This document shows positions 1 to 12,708 of a DNA stretch of 64,000 nucleotides, one piece after another. The stretch spans positions 27,868,501 through 27,932,500 of the forward strand of contig CM062214.1 of assembly GCA_031216445.1 (NCBI GenBank), in the 5' to 3' direction. Within the stretch, counting starts at the first letter, position 1. Each line of letters opens with the position of its first letter. Source of the DNA: Lateolabrax maculatus. Lineage: Eukaryota; Chordata; Actinopteri; Acropomatiformes; Lateolabracidae. Both the position numbers and the translations under genes were made by a program. The notes under the pieces were generated by a model. It saw nothing but the letters and a program-made list of their open reading frames with translations. It ran no database searches and was not told where the DNA came from.

Positions 1-204
1 GGGTTTTAATAGAATCTTTGACAGACTGTTACTCTACTCACAGGGTGCTTATTGTGAGTTTATGAGTGTGTGTGTATTAGTCACATATATGTTCTTACTT
101 AAAATAAAATAAATGGTAGATTAAATTACTCTTCTGCCTCCAGTAATAAATAATTATTTAATGGCTGCGTTTATACTTTGATGATGAACCCCCCCCCCCC
201 CCAG

Positions 205-3200
205 ACCCGTAAGTCCCAGAGGAGCGGAGATCTGGGCTTCCTGAAGGATGTGGAGGAGGGATCGAGCAGCGACACGGAGCGCACCGTCCGAGAGCTGCGA
301 GCCGCTCACGCTGAAACCATCCAGGAGCTGGAGAAGACCAGAAGCATCCTCAACATGGAGAGCAAGATCTGCAGAGACTACAAGGTGGAGGGGGTCACCT
401 ACCGACCAGCTGATCTATATCTTTACTTACCTTATCTCTCTTTTTTTATCCTTCATCTTTTTCTGTTTTTTTTTTTGTTTGCTTTTTATGTGCATATTTT
501 TCAGACCAAACTCACAAACTGCAGATTTCAGGTAGTAGTGGGTTGACTGGTAAAGTGACGGTTAGTGACGATACCCGATGAAGTGTAAATGCTTAGTAGA
601 CTTAGCTGTGAATCTCTTCTCTTGGTAACGAGATGGAGCTGGAAGCTGTGGTAAAGAAGATGGACAGTGTCAAGGTGGACTACGAGCAGAAGCTGGAGCA
701 AAAGGCCCAACTGCTGGACACGAGGGCAGTGAAGATCAAGAAACTGGAAGGTATTTATTTCTTCATCTGTGGAAACAAACAAAGTGTAAATAACAGAACA
801 TAAACCTGTATGATGGTGTTATTATCCAGGAGAATCCAGATTCGGTGTTCTGTCACACTAAGGAGATCCACCTCCCCGAGGGGAAATATCTGTCTTTAGC
901 TGTTAATGCTGCACTGTGTCTGTGTGCTGTTTGCTGCTGAACAGGTCGTGTACAGTGCGTTTTTACAGCTTTTTCTATGAAAACTACGCTATGAGGGACG
1001 TGAGAGCGAACCAGAACAGTAAAGCTGTGGACAGATAAACAAAGAGCAGAAACTCACTATAAAGCTCTGCAAAGCCGAGAGGAGCTGCAGATTCAGCTGA
1101 TAGTTCTCTGGAGCTTCATCACTATCAGACACACACTTTCATATTTCATACTTTGTTATTATAATAAAAAAATGATTAAAGCCACTTTAAAGAAAGAATT
1201 TGAATACAGAATGGGGAAAAGCTCTTCTGAAACCAGCAGTTCCTTAAACACACGACCGCAGTTTAGGAAAAGTCACACGATTTTGCTTCTGTCTTGTGAG
1301 ATGTTGTTCTGTAAACTCTCCTCTGACTTTGTTTTTTCCTGTCGCTGCTCAGCTCAGCTCAGAGACATCGCCTACGGCACCAAAACCTATGTCTTCAAAC
1401 CCGACGTCACAGATGAAGATGAGGCGGATGATTTCGATGAAACTCATCACCTCGAACGGGGAGAGAACCTCCTCGAACTTCAGATAGTTGGCGCAACCCT
1501 GTCGCCGTCCGCCCTGGAGGCTCTGGGTGACTGCGAACCCTCCACCTTCTTCACTTACTCCTTCTATGTGTTTGAGCTGCACTCCACTCCGGTGGTGACG
1601 GGCCACAAACCGAAGTATGGGTTCACGTCTAAGTACGTGGTGAGCATGGACGACCGGTTCCTCGACCACCTCCACAGATTCTCCGTCACCGTCGAGCTGC
1701 ATCAGGCCCTGGGTTTGGACTGGAGGACCCTGGCGACCGGTCAGCTTCGGCTGCAGCAGCTGCTCGAGCATGACGGAAAGGTTCACGGGAGCGTACCGCT
1801 GGTCGGTGAGTGAGATTAGATCCAACTAACAATCTCTGTCGTAGAATATGGAAAAGAATAAACACCAAACAAACTGTGGAAGATACGTAGAGCTGCACAG
1901 ATGTCTGCAGAAGGGTTTTGCACTTCTTGGAGTCTGTTTGTCTTATTAGGAGTTTGTGTTAGGCAGACAGGGCTTTTGACCAGGAGCTACACTTCCAAAT
2001 CCCCAGATCCACTGAGAGAATTCAGGTGTGAAGAGTGGAAAACACTTTGTATTTTGTTGACCTTGAGCAAGGCAGTTAACCCTCACTTGCTCGCGTGTGG
2101 CTTCTTACAACCAGAAGCTGAAGTTTGTGGTTTTTACTCTCAAGTGTTTCCCTGTAAGAACAAACCAAAAAATAAAAAAACTTCCAGAAAGGCCTCAACT
2201 AAAAATAATCTTTACTTCTAGATTTTTATTTTTGCCAAAAACAGTATGTTTTTTTTTTTGTTTAAAGACCACATTTCAAACAAAAAAAGCACAGTGTTTC
2301 GCAAATTCTGAAAAATACAAATGCAAGAAATAAGAATATTAAAGAAAGCAGAAAGGGTGTTAAGAGAGATTTAAAAATGAATAAAATGAACAGTATATAA
2401 ATGACAGTTAATACCTTAGGGAAATAAAAAGGTCAGATGTACATGGAGGCTGCTTTACTCTTGAGAGAGTCAGCAGGATGCAGCCATGCACACACCTTTG
2501 CAGTCTAAATTCAAACATTTTAACGGATAAAACTGGTTTGCATGTCCTCGTCAGGTACGTGTGATGAGGCGCGGTCCTTTGGCTCTGTGGATTACTGGTT
2601 GAGGCTGAGGATCCCCATGACGGAGACCATCCGCCTGTACAAAGAGAAGGTGAAGGCTGTCGGCTACATCCACTCTGCGCTGAACGAAGACGCACCGGTA
2701 CCTGCACATTTAGTCACTTAAAGGAAAACAGCAGTTTATATAATGTGGGTTTGATTTCTGTCACGCCAGCTGTGGTAACATCGTACTCACCAAGGTAACT
2801 GCTGAAATCTTAGGAAGCAGCAACGTTGCTAAACAGACAGGAGGTAAACAAACCAACAGTTTTGCCAGATTAGCAACGTATTTATTTGGAAGTAAAACTG
2901 AAACTCTTCATTGTACAAAAACACTGCAACTAAACTGTGACGGAGGCTTTGAACTGGCAGAAATCATTTCACCATTTGATTTTAATGAAGTTTGACTGAG
3001 CTGCGAGTTTGTTTACAACCTGTCTGATTGTGATTCTTGACTCATTGCTTTTAGAAATGTTCTTAGCAGTTTATTTGGTGAGTAGAATATTATCATAACT
3101 GATGGAATCGTTGTTGTAATAAACTGTAGTTTTACTTGAATTCTCTTACAGTAACTGCAGCTGCAGAAGTCTCAGTGACGTTTCTGCAGAATGATGCAAC

Positions 3201-6200
3201 TTCTACATAAACTTTTCATTTTTGTCTCCTCAGCTGCAGCTGCAGCCGCCCAGCAGCAGTTGGAACGAGCTCTTGGTCACAGTCCAACGCTGCAGAGACC
3301 TGCAGTCCAGAGCCTCGCAGCAGCCGAGCCCCTACGTGGTCTACAAGTTCTCAGACTTCCCCGACTACCCCACCGCCACCGTCCACGACTGCTGCGAACC
3401 CCACTTCGGCGACGTCAAGTCCTACTCCGTCCTGATGGATGTGGACCTGGACCAGTACCTGAAGTCTGAGGACCTTCGGTTCTACGTGTTTGACTACAAA
3501 GAGGAGCAGATGGACACGTATGTGGGGAAGGCCAGAGTGCCTCTGCTGCCACTGGCCCAGGACAAGAGGATCACTGGTGAGGGTTCATGGTCTGCCGGGG
3601 CCACAGGGTCATGCCTCTTCTACACTTTCTCAGGGTGCAGTCATACCGAAATTCAGTTTTCCATCTTCTGTTTGGTTTACAGCTGCAACAATTAGTCGAT
3701 AACTATTTTTATAATTGATAAATCAGTTTTTTTCAACTAAAATGTTGAAAATTAGATGGTTACAGGTTTTCCAAACTTTGGCTGCTTTTCTTGCCCTAAC
3801 GTTATGGTAAATGAATAAAAGTAGTAGAAATGTAATTAAATTAAAAAATATATTAAAATAAAAGAAATAAAATAAGAAAATAGAAGTCCTGAAAATGTTC
3901 AGAATAAATGGAGATTTGAGCATCTGCTGCTCCATCTGCTGATGAAGATCATATGATGTGACTGAAAGCTCCAGAGCTCCTTTTAAACTACAGTAGAGCT
4001 GCAACGATTAGTCAATTCATTGATCAATCTAAATAAAATCAGCAAATGTTTTGAAAGGTAGCTGCCATTCTTGGTTATATATTATAAGTTATATTGTAAC
4101 TTACTATAACAGTAAGTGAAATATTTTGGGGTTTTAGAACGTCTGTTGGACACCAGAGCCATCAATAATGTCTCCTGGGGGAAAACCTGACACATAATCA
4201 TATCATATTATAGTTTTTATTAACACATTTTTAAGTCAAACCAAATCTGATTTCTGTTTCTGTGACTTTTACTAAATTCACCTTCTCTGGTGTTCATGAT
4301 AGTTCGGACTGCAGGAAGAAACTGCTGAATACGGCTCAATATCATTGTTTCGTATGCTGCACTCCAAAAAATATTATATCTGTCTCCTCATAACAATAAC
4401 TTCAGCACAGTTTCCATAAGAAATAAGAAACTGGGTTCAAGGAGTAAACCCAACAGTTTGAGTAAAACAGGGTTCGGTCGGTGTGAGTGATTTTCAGCTT
4501 CTCGTTAAAGCAGCCTTCGTCCCGTCGTGGTTCAAGGTGTATTTCAGTGTTTTGTAACTTGTCAGATCATTTCCCTTGTTTGTCCTCCAGGAGTGTTTGA
4601 GCTGACGGATCCCTCCGGACTCCCCGCCGGCCACATTGAAGTGACCCTGAAGTGGAGATTCACGTACCTTCCTCCACCGGGCTCCATCCCGACTGTTCAA
4701 GAACCCACCTTCGTCCCAAGAGAGAAGCGCGTCGAGCAAACGGCTGAGCCGAAGAAGGAACAGCCCCGAGCAGAGGAAGAGGGGAAAGACGAAGATGTTG
4801 GCAAGACTCTGCAGGAGGAGAAGAAAGACAGACACCTTTCTAAGCTCTCCACGTCTCTACCTGAGGTCACTGCGTCTAAGGTCAGGAGATCAGTTAACAC
4901 AGAACAGTGATTCAGCAACACCTTTATAGAGCCAAAAGTAAATCAGCATTGAAGCACACAAATGTTTTAACCATCAGAGAACGATGCAGCAACCTAAAGA
5001 TATTTTGGCAAATCTGTAATACTGCTTTCTAACTCATTTTAAGACATGTTGATGTCCTGCCTGTAAAGGCTTGATTCCTTAATGTGTCTGTTTTCTCAAC
5101 GTCAGGCTCCGCTGCCGAAGCTCAGACACAAGATACACCTGAAGGACGGACTGACGGCCAAAAAAGTCACATTTGTAGATCCCACAGCGACAGATGACCA
5201 GGTGAGATAACTAAGAAATTAGTTACTGTTGCCCCACACATGTCCTACTGTATGTGTTTTTTGTTTCTGAAAAAGAAGTGAACCAGACTAATACCACAGA
5301 TCAATGATAAGCAGGTGTTTAGATATTTGACAGTCAGTGCTCAATACAAAACACTCAGTTCAGCTGCCAATGAATGAGTCCTTATGTCAACAAAAATACT
5401 CAACAGTTGGCCAACGAAAATAAACCTAAGTGACTCGTCTTGCGTCTAATAGACAAACTTTGCGATTCTCTGACAACTTGCCACAGTGTCTCTATTGAAA
5501 CGACCACCAGGAGGCAGAAACCTTTAAATCTTTAGAGGCTTTAACTTGTACCGCAGATAATAAAAGCTGTCGATGAAACCTGCAGTTTTCAGAAACAGAA
5601 TAGAATTATAAATGAAAATATTCCTCAACTATTAGAAACCGGAAACCATGAAATCAGTTTAATGTTTCTGTTCCTCCTCTGTCAGGTGCAGGACAGGAGC
5701 TCAGCAGGTGTCGGTGAGCCTGCAGAGAGGAGACAGACAACATCATCACCTGTTGGACAGGTGAACTCACCGGGTCACTGCAGTCAGAGATTCTTCACGT
5801 CACCTATAAATAATACAATAATGATGATAAAAATCAGGTTTTATGGACACTTTCGTCATAGATTTGCCTTTGATGAATATATATATATATATGTTGAAGG
5901 TGTCACTTCATGTACCTCCAGTGGTTGATATTCAGATAGTGGAGCCATTTAAACACCTATGTTTGGTGAATTAGAGGAAGACTGAACACAGTAACATTAT
6001 CTTTATCGTGGAAACCATCCAAATGGTACAACAAGAGGCCCAGAAACACTTTTACCCTGAAGGCTGCCCCATCTGGCTGCACTGATCGAGCCGGTTGTGG
6101 AGTTTAATTCAGGTTTTAATTTTACTCTGCCGCAGAACAACCACATTTTAATTGCAGCTGATGTGTGATCAGTCGCTCGGTGTCTTTCTGAAGCGAGTTT

Positions 6201-9200
6201 TGTGTTTGCAGGTCGTTTCAGAAGCAACTCCAGCTGCTCGAAGCGCCACAGAGGAAGAGGATGAAGAAGAGTCTCACTTCTCTGAGGGACAGCTGGTCGC
6301 AGCCAGCTCCCAGTCCTACTCCGACGACTCTGAGATCTCTGAGGAAATTATGGAAGGTGAGGAAGTATTGATTATTATTGATTATTAGAATCACCTGCAA
6401 TATTGTGCAATATAATTCAGATGAATCCATGTTTCCTGCTGTTGGTGGAAAGAAACAGATCTGTGGAGCGATGAGGAGACTGTGACCTTCCTCACATTAA
6501 CACATGAAACTAACAGGAATGTGTGATCGTCGTGTCTTCTTCTTCTGTGGTGGTTTAATGGTACCAACTGGAAAATCAGCTCCACCTGCTGTTTATCTCC
6601 ATCAGGAATGGAAACAAGCAGCATTTTCTTTTGACCATTTTCTGGAAAAATTAAAATTTGAGCCACATTTGGTTTGAAACTTGACTGATGTTTGGATTCT
6701 GTTTTAGTTCATTTCTTTTATTTCTGTGGTTTAGTTGAGGGGAGACTTGTTTGTTTGTTTTTGTGGGATGGGGTGGGGGGGTTGTATTGTATTGTATTAC
6801 CTTAGTTATTTACACATAATGTACATTAGTATGAAAATGAAAAACAATAAAAAATTTGGTTTAAAAAAAGAATCACTGGCAACATTACAGAAGGAAAAAA
6901 GTTACAGCTAAACATTTTATTGTTTCTGTGTTCAAAATGTTCTACTTTTTCATTCAATTCTCTGTTTACAAAACACAATATCATACTTGTTATAGTTTGA
7001 TTTGCACTGTGTGTTGAAGCAGTTTCTTTTTAATCTTTGGTCAAACTTCGTCTCCCCAAACTCTGACAGCCTGGATGTTTTTTAAGGCCTGCGCTCCGTC
7101 TTAAAGGTGCAGATGTTTTTGTTTTCTTACAATGCTTCCTGAGCACAACAGACATAAATATTAAATGTGGCTGCCAATAATCTTTAGACCGGGCTTCATA
7201 AATGTTAATGACAGCCCTCTGAGAAACGGCTAAATGTAAGTCACCTCGTTACTCAACATCAGCAAACATCCGGATGCCAAATGCAACTGTGTGTGAATCT
7301 TTGCCTTTTATTTCCTGTTGTTCACACACCAGGAACTGCTTTCCTCTCCTACTGAATCACAATCTTCTTCTACTGTAGCAAAGATTTATCTCGTTCCTGT
7401 GTTTTTTATTCCCTCCCCATGCGGCTCCGTCCAGACGTCGAGGAGGCTGCAGGCGAGGATCAGAGCGAATCCACTCAGTCCGACAGCGATGACTGCATTG
7501 TTCACGGGCAGGCCGCGGGGAGGAAGGTCAGTGAAACGCCTCTGTTTACCTTCCACACACCTGAAGAGGCAGTCGCCGTGTGGGGAAGGATTGTTGTGTT
7601 GTTATCGTGCGCGCGGGACTACACAGCAGAGTTGATCTCCAGCTCTGGAAAACACAGCTGCCCTTATGTTTTGATTGTGGAGTGATTTGTGAAGGTGTTT
7701 TGTTTTTGTTGAGGTCCACTTCGATTTTATTCTGCGTACGAGCAGAAGGTTGTTTCTGAATCCTGGACTGAGTCCGAGTGCTCGGCCTGTTTGTTAAACC
7801 ACAAACTTCCAGCTGAAGTCAGGGAGTTATTTCTCATCCTCCAGCCGGTCAACTGACTGAATGTACAGCTGCAACTAACTATTCTCATATTGATTAACCT
7901 GCCAAGCTTATGACTCTTTAAATCATCAAATTATAATTACTGATTTTTTTTCTTCGTCTGTGATTATTATAAAAATATTATTCTCTCCTGCGTCCAGGCA
8001 CAGTCCAGCTCAGCTGCATATCTGAAGGCTGATATTTTCCCCACCAAACATTTTCACTGTGGTTTCAATAGTTTGTGGTTTGTTATTGCAAACTTATATT
8101 CAGAAATACTCAGTAATTTGTCTGGAGGTGCACGTAGAAGCAATTTTTCCACAATAATATGAACGTGCAATTAGACAGGAGTTACTGCTGTAAGTGAACT
8201 AACCGTATAAACTGTGTCGGCCCTCAGCCCTCGGAGCGAGTGCGGGTGGAGATTATGTCTCTGAGCTTGAGGCCAGAGTCTCGGGTGGCCCGGGACAGCA
8301 GCGTGGTGCGTCTGTTCGTGGAGTACTCTCTCCTGGATCTGCCCACGGAGGAAACCCCCCTGTCTCTACCCAAACCCCCCCAGGGCAAGAGCATCAACTA
8401 CAACTACAGCAAAGGTAAGAACCTGCTGTACGGAGTGATACCAGGAGGAGGCAGTATAGAGGAAACTCTGTATTACAGCATGTGTTCTGTACACAAACAC
8501 ATTCCTGGTATTTCACCAGGAACTCGAGTCAGAAAGGCTCGTACAAGGAAGCCAGGATGTGTCTCACTCATCATGTGAGAAGGTCCAAACAAAACAATCA
8601 AAAGAGATGATGCAACTATTTGATTTACTTGATGAGTTGATCAAACAGAGTTGACGATATTTTTCCATCCCAGTGTTCTCCCGCTGCATCTTTTCCTGTC
8701 ATGTCTCCAAAAATGTCCTTCCCAAATGTTCACTCAGACATGTTAAAGAAACTCAGCCAGACGCCTCGTGTGTTAGAAGGTGTTGGTTTTTGTTCTCGAC
8801 AGTAACATCAGGTCGGGTTTGTCTGGGTTCCCAGTCTGAGCTCACAGGGGTCACTTCAGTCCGTTCAGCTCATTTGGTCCCAAGAACAGAAAGATCCAGT
8901 TTCTGTTCACACTGACTTGTAACACACAAAGAGGAAATACATGAAATTACACAGACAGCCTTAGTTTTTAAGTTTATATGTTAGTCTCATCCCTGGTGTT
9001 TATTTTATTTTATTTCATTTGACTTTTTTTTCTTTCTTTTTGCTTTTTGAAGCACTTTGGGCTGCATGTTTGTATGAAAAGTTCTTTATAAATAAAGTTG
9101 AGTTGAGTGTATCATAAATAATTGGGGGGGGGGAAGCTACTTGTACTGTTATATACAGGGATGGGTGGGGGGGTCAGTTATTGTGGGGTCACTACGTTTC

Positions 9201-10511
9201 AACACACCGGTTACTTACTTTCACCCTCAGTCATGTGCTGCCACCATGGAGGTGTTATAAGAACACTTCCCTTTCTAATTGTTTTGATCTCATATCATAT
9301 AATAACTTATATTATTATATTACAACATTTACACACAACTACACATCCAAACACACTCACCGAATAACAACATGTGGACTGGAGCTGCTGTGAGAAACAC
9401 ACAGTTTGATGTTGTAATCTTGTTTTGAGAATGTGAGCAGAACTCATTGTTTTATGTGTGTTTTCCAGTGAAAGTCGTGTTTTTACTGTGTGAGGTTTGA
9501 CCTGTTTGTTGTTCGGCCCTTGCAGTCGTTCCTGTGGATGCTGAGAAGAATGGGGCGAGGCGGCGGCTGCTGAGGGGAGTCCTGCAGGGACGAAACCCTC
9601 AGATGGAGAGGTGGGTGAGGGGGCGTCTGATGAGAAGAGAAGGGTTTTTTTGGTTTGTTTTTCCTTGTTGAGACACAAGAGCGAGAAGGCCGAGGGAGCG
9701 AGAGCTGGAGACAAATGTTGAGGTGGGACTCAGATCCAGAGTCACTGGGTTCAACAGTCACAGTTGACATCTAAACATCAGAACAGCCTAAAACAGCTGG
9801 AACTCATAAACTGAGATGATGAAAACCAAACAGTTCAGAGTTTAGAAGGAAGGAGAAGCCTCTGTATTAAAAGTTTCCATACACCCAAATTACAAAAAAC
9901 ACATTCTCTCACCTAAAATGACATTTAAAACTTCAGAGTAACTCAACTTTTATTTAAATTAAATCTCTGCTGCACAGAAAGTGAAGCAGTTTGTGTTTCC
10001 TGTGTGTTGGGAATAAACCAGAGAAGAACAAGTGCGTTCCCAGCACGAGCAGTGACGGCAACCACGGATAAAAACAAAAAGAAAGTGCCACCTATAACAA
10101 GTCAGAAAATCTAAAGATTTAAGCACTTATATTGAAGTTTTTTAAATTGAAAAGTAAATAATTGATAACCACTTTGAAGGATTATTTGATCAACAACAAT
10201 TTTATTAAATTAGTCAAAATTCTGTTTCCAGCTTCCATGATCTGCTAATTGATAAGGAAAAGAATCCCAGTTTGCAGCCTTAACACGAGGGTTATAATAT
10301 TCACAGCATTGATAATAATAAATGTGTGAGTTGTTGTTGGCAGAATCCGGTTCACGGTGGTGAGCGAACCTCCGGAGGAAGAGGAGCAGGAGAGGGAGTG
10401 TGAGGACGTGGGAGTGGCCTTCATCAGGATCCCCGAAATCCTGGAGAAACAACAAGACCTGACTGAGACCAGTCTGAACGGTCCGCACACACACACACAC
10501 TGTCACACACT

Positions 10512-10553
<42 letters not shown>

Positions 10554-10558
10554 CTCAC

Positions 10559-10636
<78 letters not shown>

Positions 10637-10695
10637 TCTCTCTCACACACACACGCACACACACACTGTCACACACTCTCTCACACACACACACA

Positions 10696-10727
<32 letters not shown>

Positions 10728-10929
10728 CACACACACAGGCAGTGGTCTGAGTGTACACACAGATTTTCCTTCTCTGTTTCCTGCAGTTCTGGACGTGGAG
10801 GACAGCAGCGAGGTGGTCGGCAGTCTGATGGTGTCTGTGGAGGGACTGGAGGCTCTGCAGGCCATCATGGAGGACCAGGACCAGGACCAGGACCAAACCC
10901 TCGTCTCCTCCCTGCTCCCATCAGCATGA
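205..10929 (+). CDS. rpgrip1l: RPGRIP1L (RPGR-interacting protein 1-like), C-terminal 828 residues; 5' end off-window
   Basis: Scaffold of the ciliary transition zone and basal body; the human orthologue is mutated in Joubert and Meckel syndromes. Fourteen exons join in phase: 205-384, 633-750, 1353-1805, 2555-2697, 3234-3576, 4591-4880, 5106-5201, 5686-5760, 6212-6356, 7435-7526, 8228-8414, 9526-9610, 10344-10480, 10787-10929 (TGA at 10927). All introns are GT-AG. In order the product shows the end of a coiled coil (visible residues 1-100), a first C2 domain (about 139-265), a second C2 domain (about 309-441), an acidic Ser/Glu linker (about 540-640) and the C-terminal RPGR-interaction domain (about 650-815). 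Segments such as GVFELTD, SDSDDCIV, EETPLSLPKP and RFTVVSEPPE match my recollection of RPGRIP1L better than its paralogue RPGRIP1. About 490 N-terminal residues are expected left of the window. The tail ends in an EDQDQDQDQ run and a short extension. Confidence 0.92.
1353..2697 (+). other. rpgrip1l: rpgrip1l exons 3-4 encoding the first C2 domain
   Basis: Exon 1353-1805 begins AQLRDIAYGTKTY, a signature of the RPGRIP1/RPGRIP1L family at the end of the coiled coil. It continues with ERGENLLELQIVGA, the first beta strand of a C2 fold, and TYSFYVFELHSTPVV. Exon 2555-2697 completes the domain with SFGSVDYWLRLRIPM and an RLYKEKVKAVGYI helix. The C2 aspartates that bind calcium in classical C2 domains are not evident, as in other family members. 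Acceptor at 1351-1352 and donor at 1806 keep phase 1 on both sides. Confidence 0.9.
3234..4880 (+). other. rpgrip1l: rpgrip1l exons 5-6 encoding the second C2 domain
   Basis: Exon 3234-3576 encodes WNELLVTVQRCRDLQSRA, PSPYVVYKFSDFPDYPTAT and YVGKARVPLLPLAQDKRI. Exon 4591-4880 continues with GVFELTDPSGLPAGHIEV and LKWRFTYLPPPGS, then a Lys/Glu-rich linker. In the family this second C2 domain is reported to bind nephrocystin-4, a partner in the transition zone. The intron between them (3577-4590) contains a dispersed inverted-repeat element. Confidence 0.9.
5106..7526 (+). other. rpgrip1l: rpgrip1l exons 7-10, acidic linker
   Basis: Four short exons (5106-5201, 5686-5760, 6212-6356, 7435-7526) encode a low-complexity acidic region with KKVTFVDPTATDD, EEEDEEESHFSEGQL, SDDSEISEEIME and QSESTQSDSDDCIV. 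The order matches the human RPGRIP1L linker as I remember it (KKVSFVD, SEGQL, SDSDDCII). Exon 5686-5760 (25 codons) is the weakest call: phase and splice sites fit, but its sequence is not conserved enough to recognise. Confidence 0.8.
9045..9106 (+). mobile_element. LINE-like 3' tail in rpgrip1l intron
   Basis: 'gaagcactttgggctgcatg' followed by 'ttctttataaataaagttga' resembles the conserved 3' end of fish L2-type LINEs as I remember it. No ORF is attached, so this is a truncated insertion. Confidence 0.5.
10486..10737 (+). repeat. Compound (CA)n/(CT)n microsatellite filling the last rpgrip1l intron
   Basis: About 250 bp of CA dinucleotides interrupted by short CT and CG blocks. The tract occupies most of a 306-bp intron (10481-10786) and starts five bases after the donor. 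Long ORFs on both strands through this tract are dinucleotide artefacts. Confidence 0.97.
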
Positions 10930-11393
10930 GGCAACAACACTGACTCAACAGTCACACTCCCAATTACCTAAAACTGAGTCGGTATTTAACAGTGAACCAG
11001 GTTTTCACCGCTCAGACTTCACATGGTGCTGTTTACTTTTATATTTATCTATCAAACACTTTGTTTGTCGTGTGTCATTCAGATTTTGCTCTGTTTTGGT
11101 ATTTTGTAGATATTTACACCGATATCTGACTGTCAGTGTCCTAGTGTGAAGTTGGGACTTGTTTCACATTGAAATACAGTCATTATGTGTAACTTTGATG
11201 ATCCAAAAAATCTGTAACTTTTCAACCAGATTCAGCCCAGTTTTAATGTAAACAGCGAGACATCTTTTAACCTGCTGATCACAGAATCGATGCTCAGGCT
11301 GAGGTTGAGATTATGAAGCAGCTCCGGTCAAACACTCGGCAGATGTGGCTGAAAACGTGACTTCCTGTCTGACTCGTGTCCGCATGAAGTCTC

Positions 11394-11399
11394 AATAAA
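11394..11399 (+). terminator. Candidate poly(A) signal AATAAA for rpgrip1l
   Basis: AATAAA 465 bp after the rpgrip1l stop. A second AATAAA at 11914-11919, followed by a T-rich stretch, would give a 3' UTR of about 1 kb. The sequence alone cannot say which is used. Confidence 0.45.
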
Positions 11400-12708
11400 A
11401 ACTGAAAATAAAAATAAGATGTGGCATTCCCTGCTACAGAGGACTGTACTGTATCAAGACAAATCTACTGTTTTTATTTAATATATAACGGTACCTTTAC
11501 TGTCAGAATGTAATACGAAGTCAAATGTGTGAAAGTGTGTTGATATACTGTAAACTAGCTCTTATAATGACCTATTTTTAAATGTGAAAGTAATTTAAAG
11601 TTTGTGCTGAGTTGATTCACTGCAGTTATTTCATGTATTTCAAGTCTGTTTATGTATTTTTTAGGCAGAAGGGACTCGTTAATGAGTCGACAGCTGTTGA
11701 TGTAATATTTACGGTAGCTCAGGTTTGAGTCTTGGATGATGAGCTGGTCAGCAGCAGCTCTGAGTTTCTACAGTTTTAATAGTCTCAGTGTATTTAAAAC
11801 CTGCACAGTTCTGACAGAATCATGTTTGTTGTTTATAGGAGAGACAGAGAAAGAAGTCTTACAAGCGTGCCTTAGATTTGACATTTCCTGGATGATGTTT
11901 TGTATTGTGCTCTAATAAAGAGTGTTTTTTTTTCTGTATATGTGGGGAACAAAATATATTTCACACATGTTGAGCTTCATAAACGGGATGAAGCTGCTAA
12001 ACAAAGTTGTTGAAATTACAAACCTCCAGCAGTCAGAAGAACACAGCAGCAATCTGAAGCTCCACAACATTTACATTTATGAAGACGACAATAAAAAAAG
12101 ATTAAATGACAGAAGACGTTTTTGGACGTCTCCTCCATCCTGAAGACTTTAAACCAGAAGTTCAACATTTCATGAACTCCTGAGCGGCACATGTTCAGAT
12201 TGATTCCACTCCGCTCTCATGTCTGAACAGTAAATATGAAGCAGCTTAGCTTAGCTTAGCATAATGACTGGAAACGGGGGGAAACTGTTAGCCTGGCTCC
12301 GTCCACCTTCAGCTCCTCTAAAGCTCCCGGATCAACATCTTTTATCTGTTTTGTTTCATCTGGACACGAACTGGAGCGTAAACATGAATATTGCCTGTTT
12401 TATGGTGGTTATGTGCACTTAGTTATTTAATTATTAATTATAATTCTGAGCTACGAATCTTTTAACCAGAGCTCATAATCCTCATATTATCTTCAGATAA
12501 ACTTTGAAATGCAGTCAGAGGAGCGGGATCTCATGATGTTTGAAAAGTGTGAATCTGTCCTTTAACTTCGGCAGATAATATGTGAATCTGTCTGGATGTG
12601 AGCAGGTTGTCTGTGAAACTGTTTCACATCCTTGAACTTGAGATGTCTGGACTCTTGAACTCTCTCGTTCCTGGGCAGAGTTATCTACAAACAGACTGAT
12701 GACCATCA

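Larger units (their letters stand above)
8228..10929 (+). other. rpgrip1l: rpgrip1l exons 11-14, RPGR-interaction domain and stop
   Basis: Exons 8228-8414, 9526-9610, 10344-10480 and 10787-10929 encode RVEIMSLSL, RLFVEYSLLDLPTEETPL, INYNYSK, RRRLLRGVLQG, RFTVVSEPPEEEEQ, ECEDVGVAFIRIPEIL and GSLMVSVEGLEALQAIME. This is the C2-like domain through which the family contacts RPGR. The donor after 10480 (GTCCGC) is weak and runs directly into a CA repeat; the acceptor is at 10785-10786. Confidence 0.88.

Noticed and set aside
205..10929. Assignment to RPGRIP1 rather than RPGRIP1L
   Set aside because: First considered because of the acidic linker. GVFELTD, SEGQL, DSDDCIV, EETPLSLPKP and RFTVVSEPPE agree better with RPGRIP1L from memory. 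A database search would settle it.
10357..10955. Long His/Thr and Cys/Val frames on both strands
   Set aside because: Translations of the CA/CT microsatellite inside the last rpgrip1l intron. Only the flanking exon parts are real.
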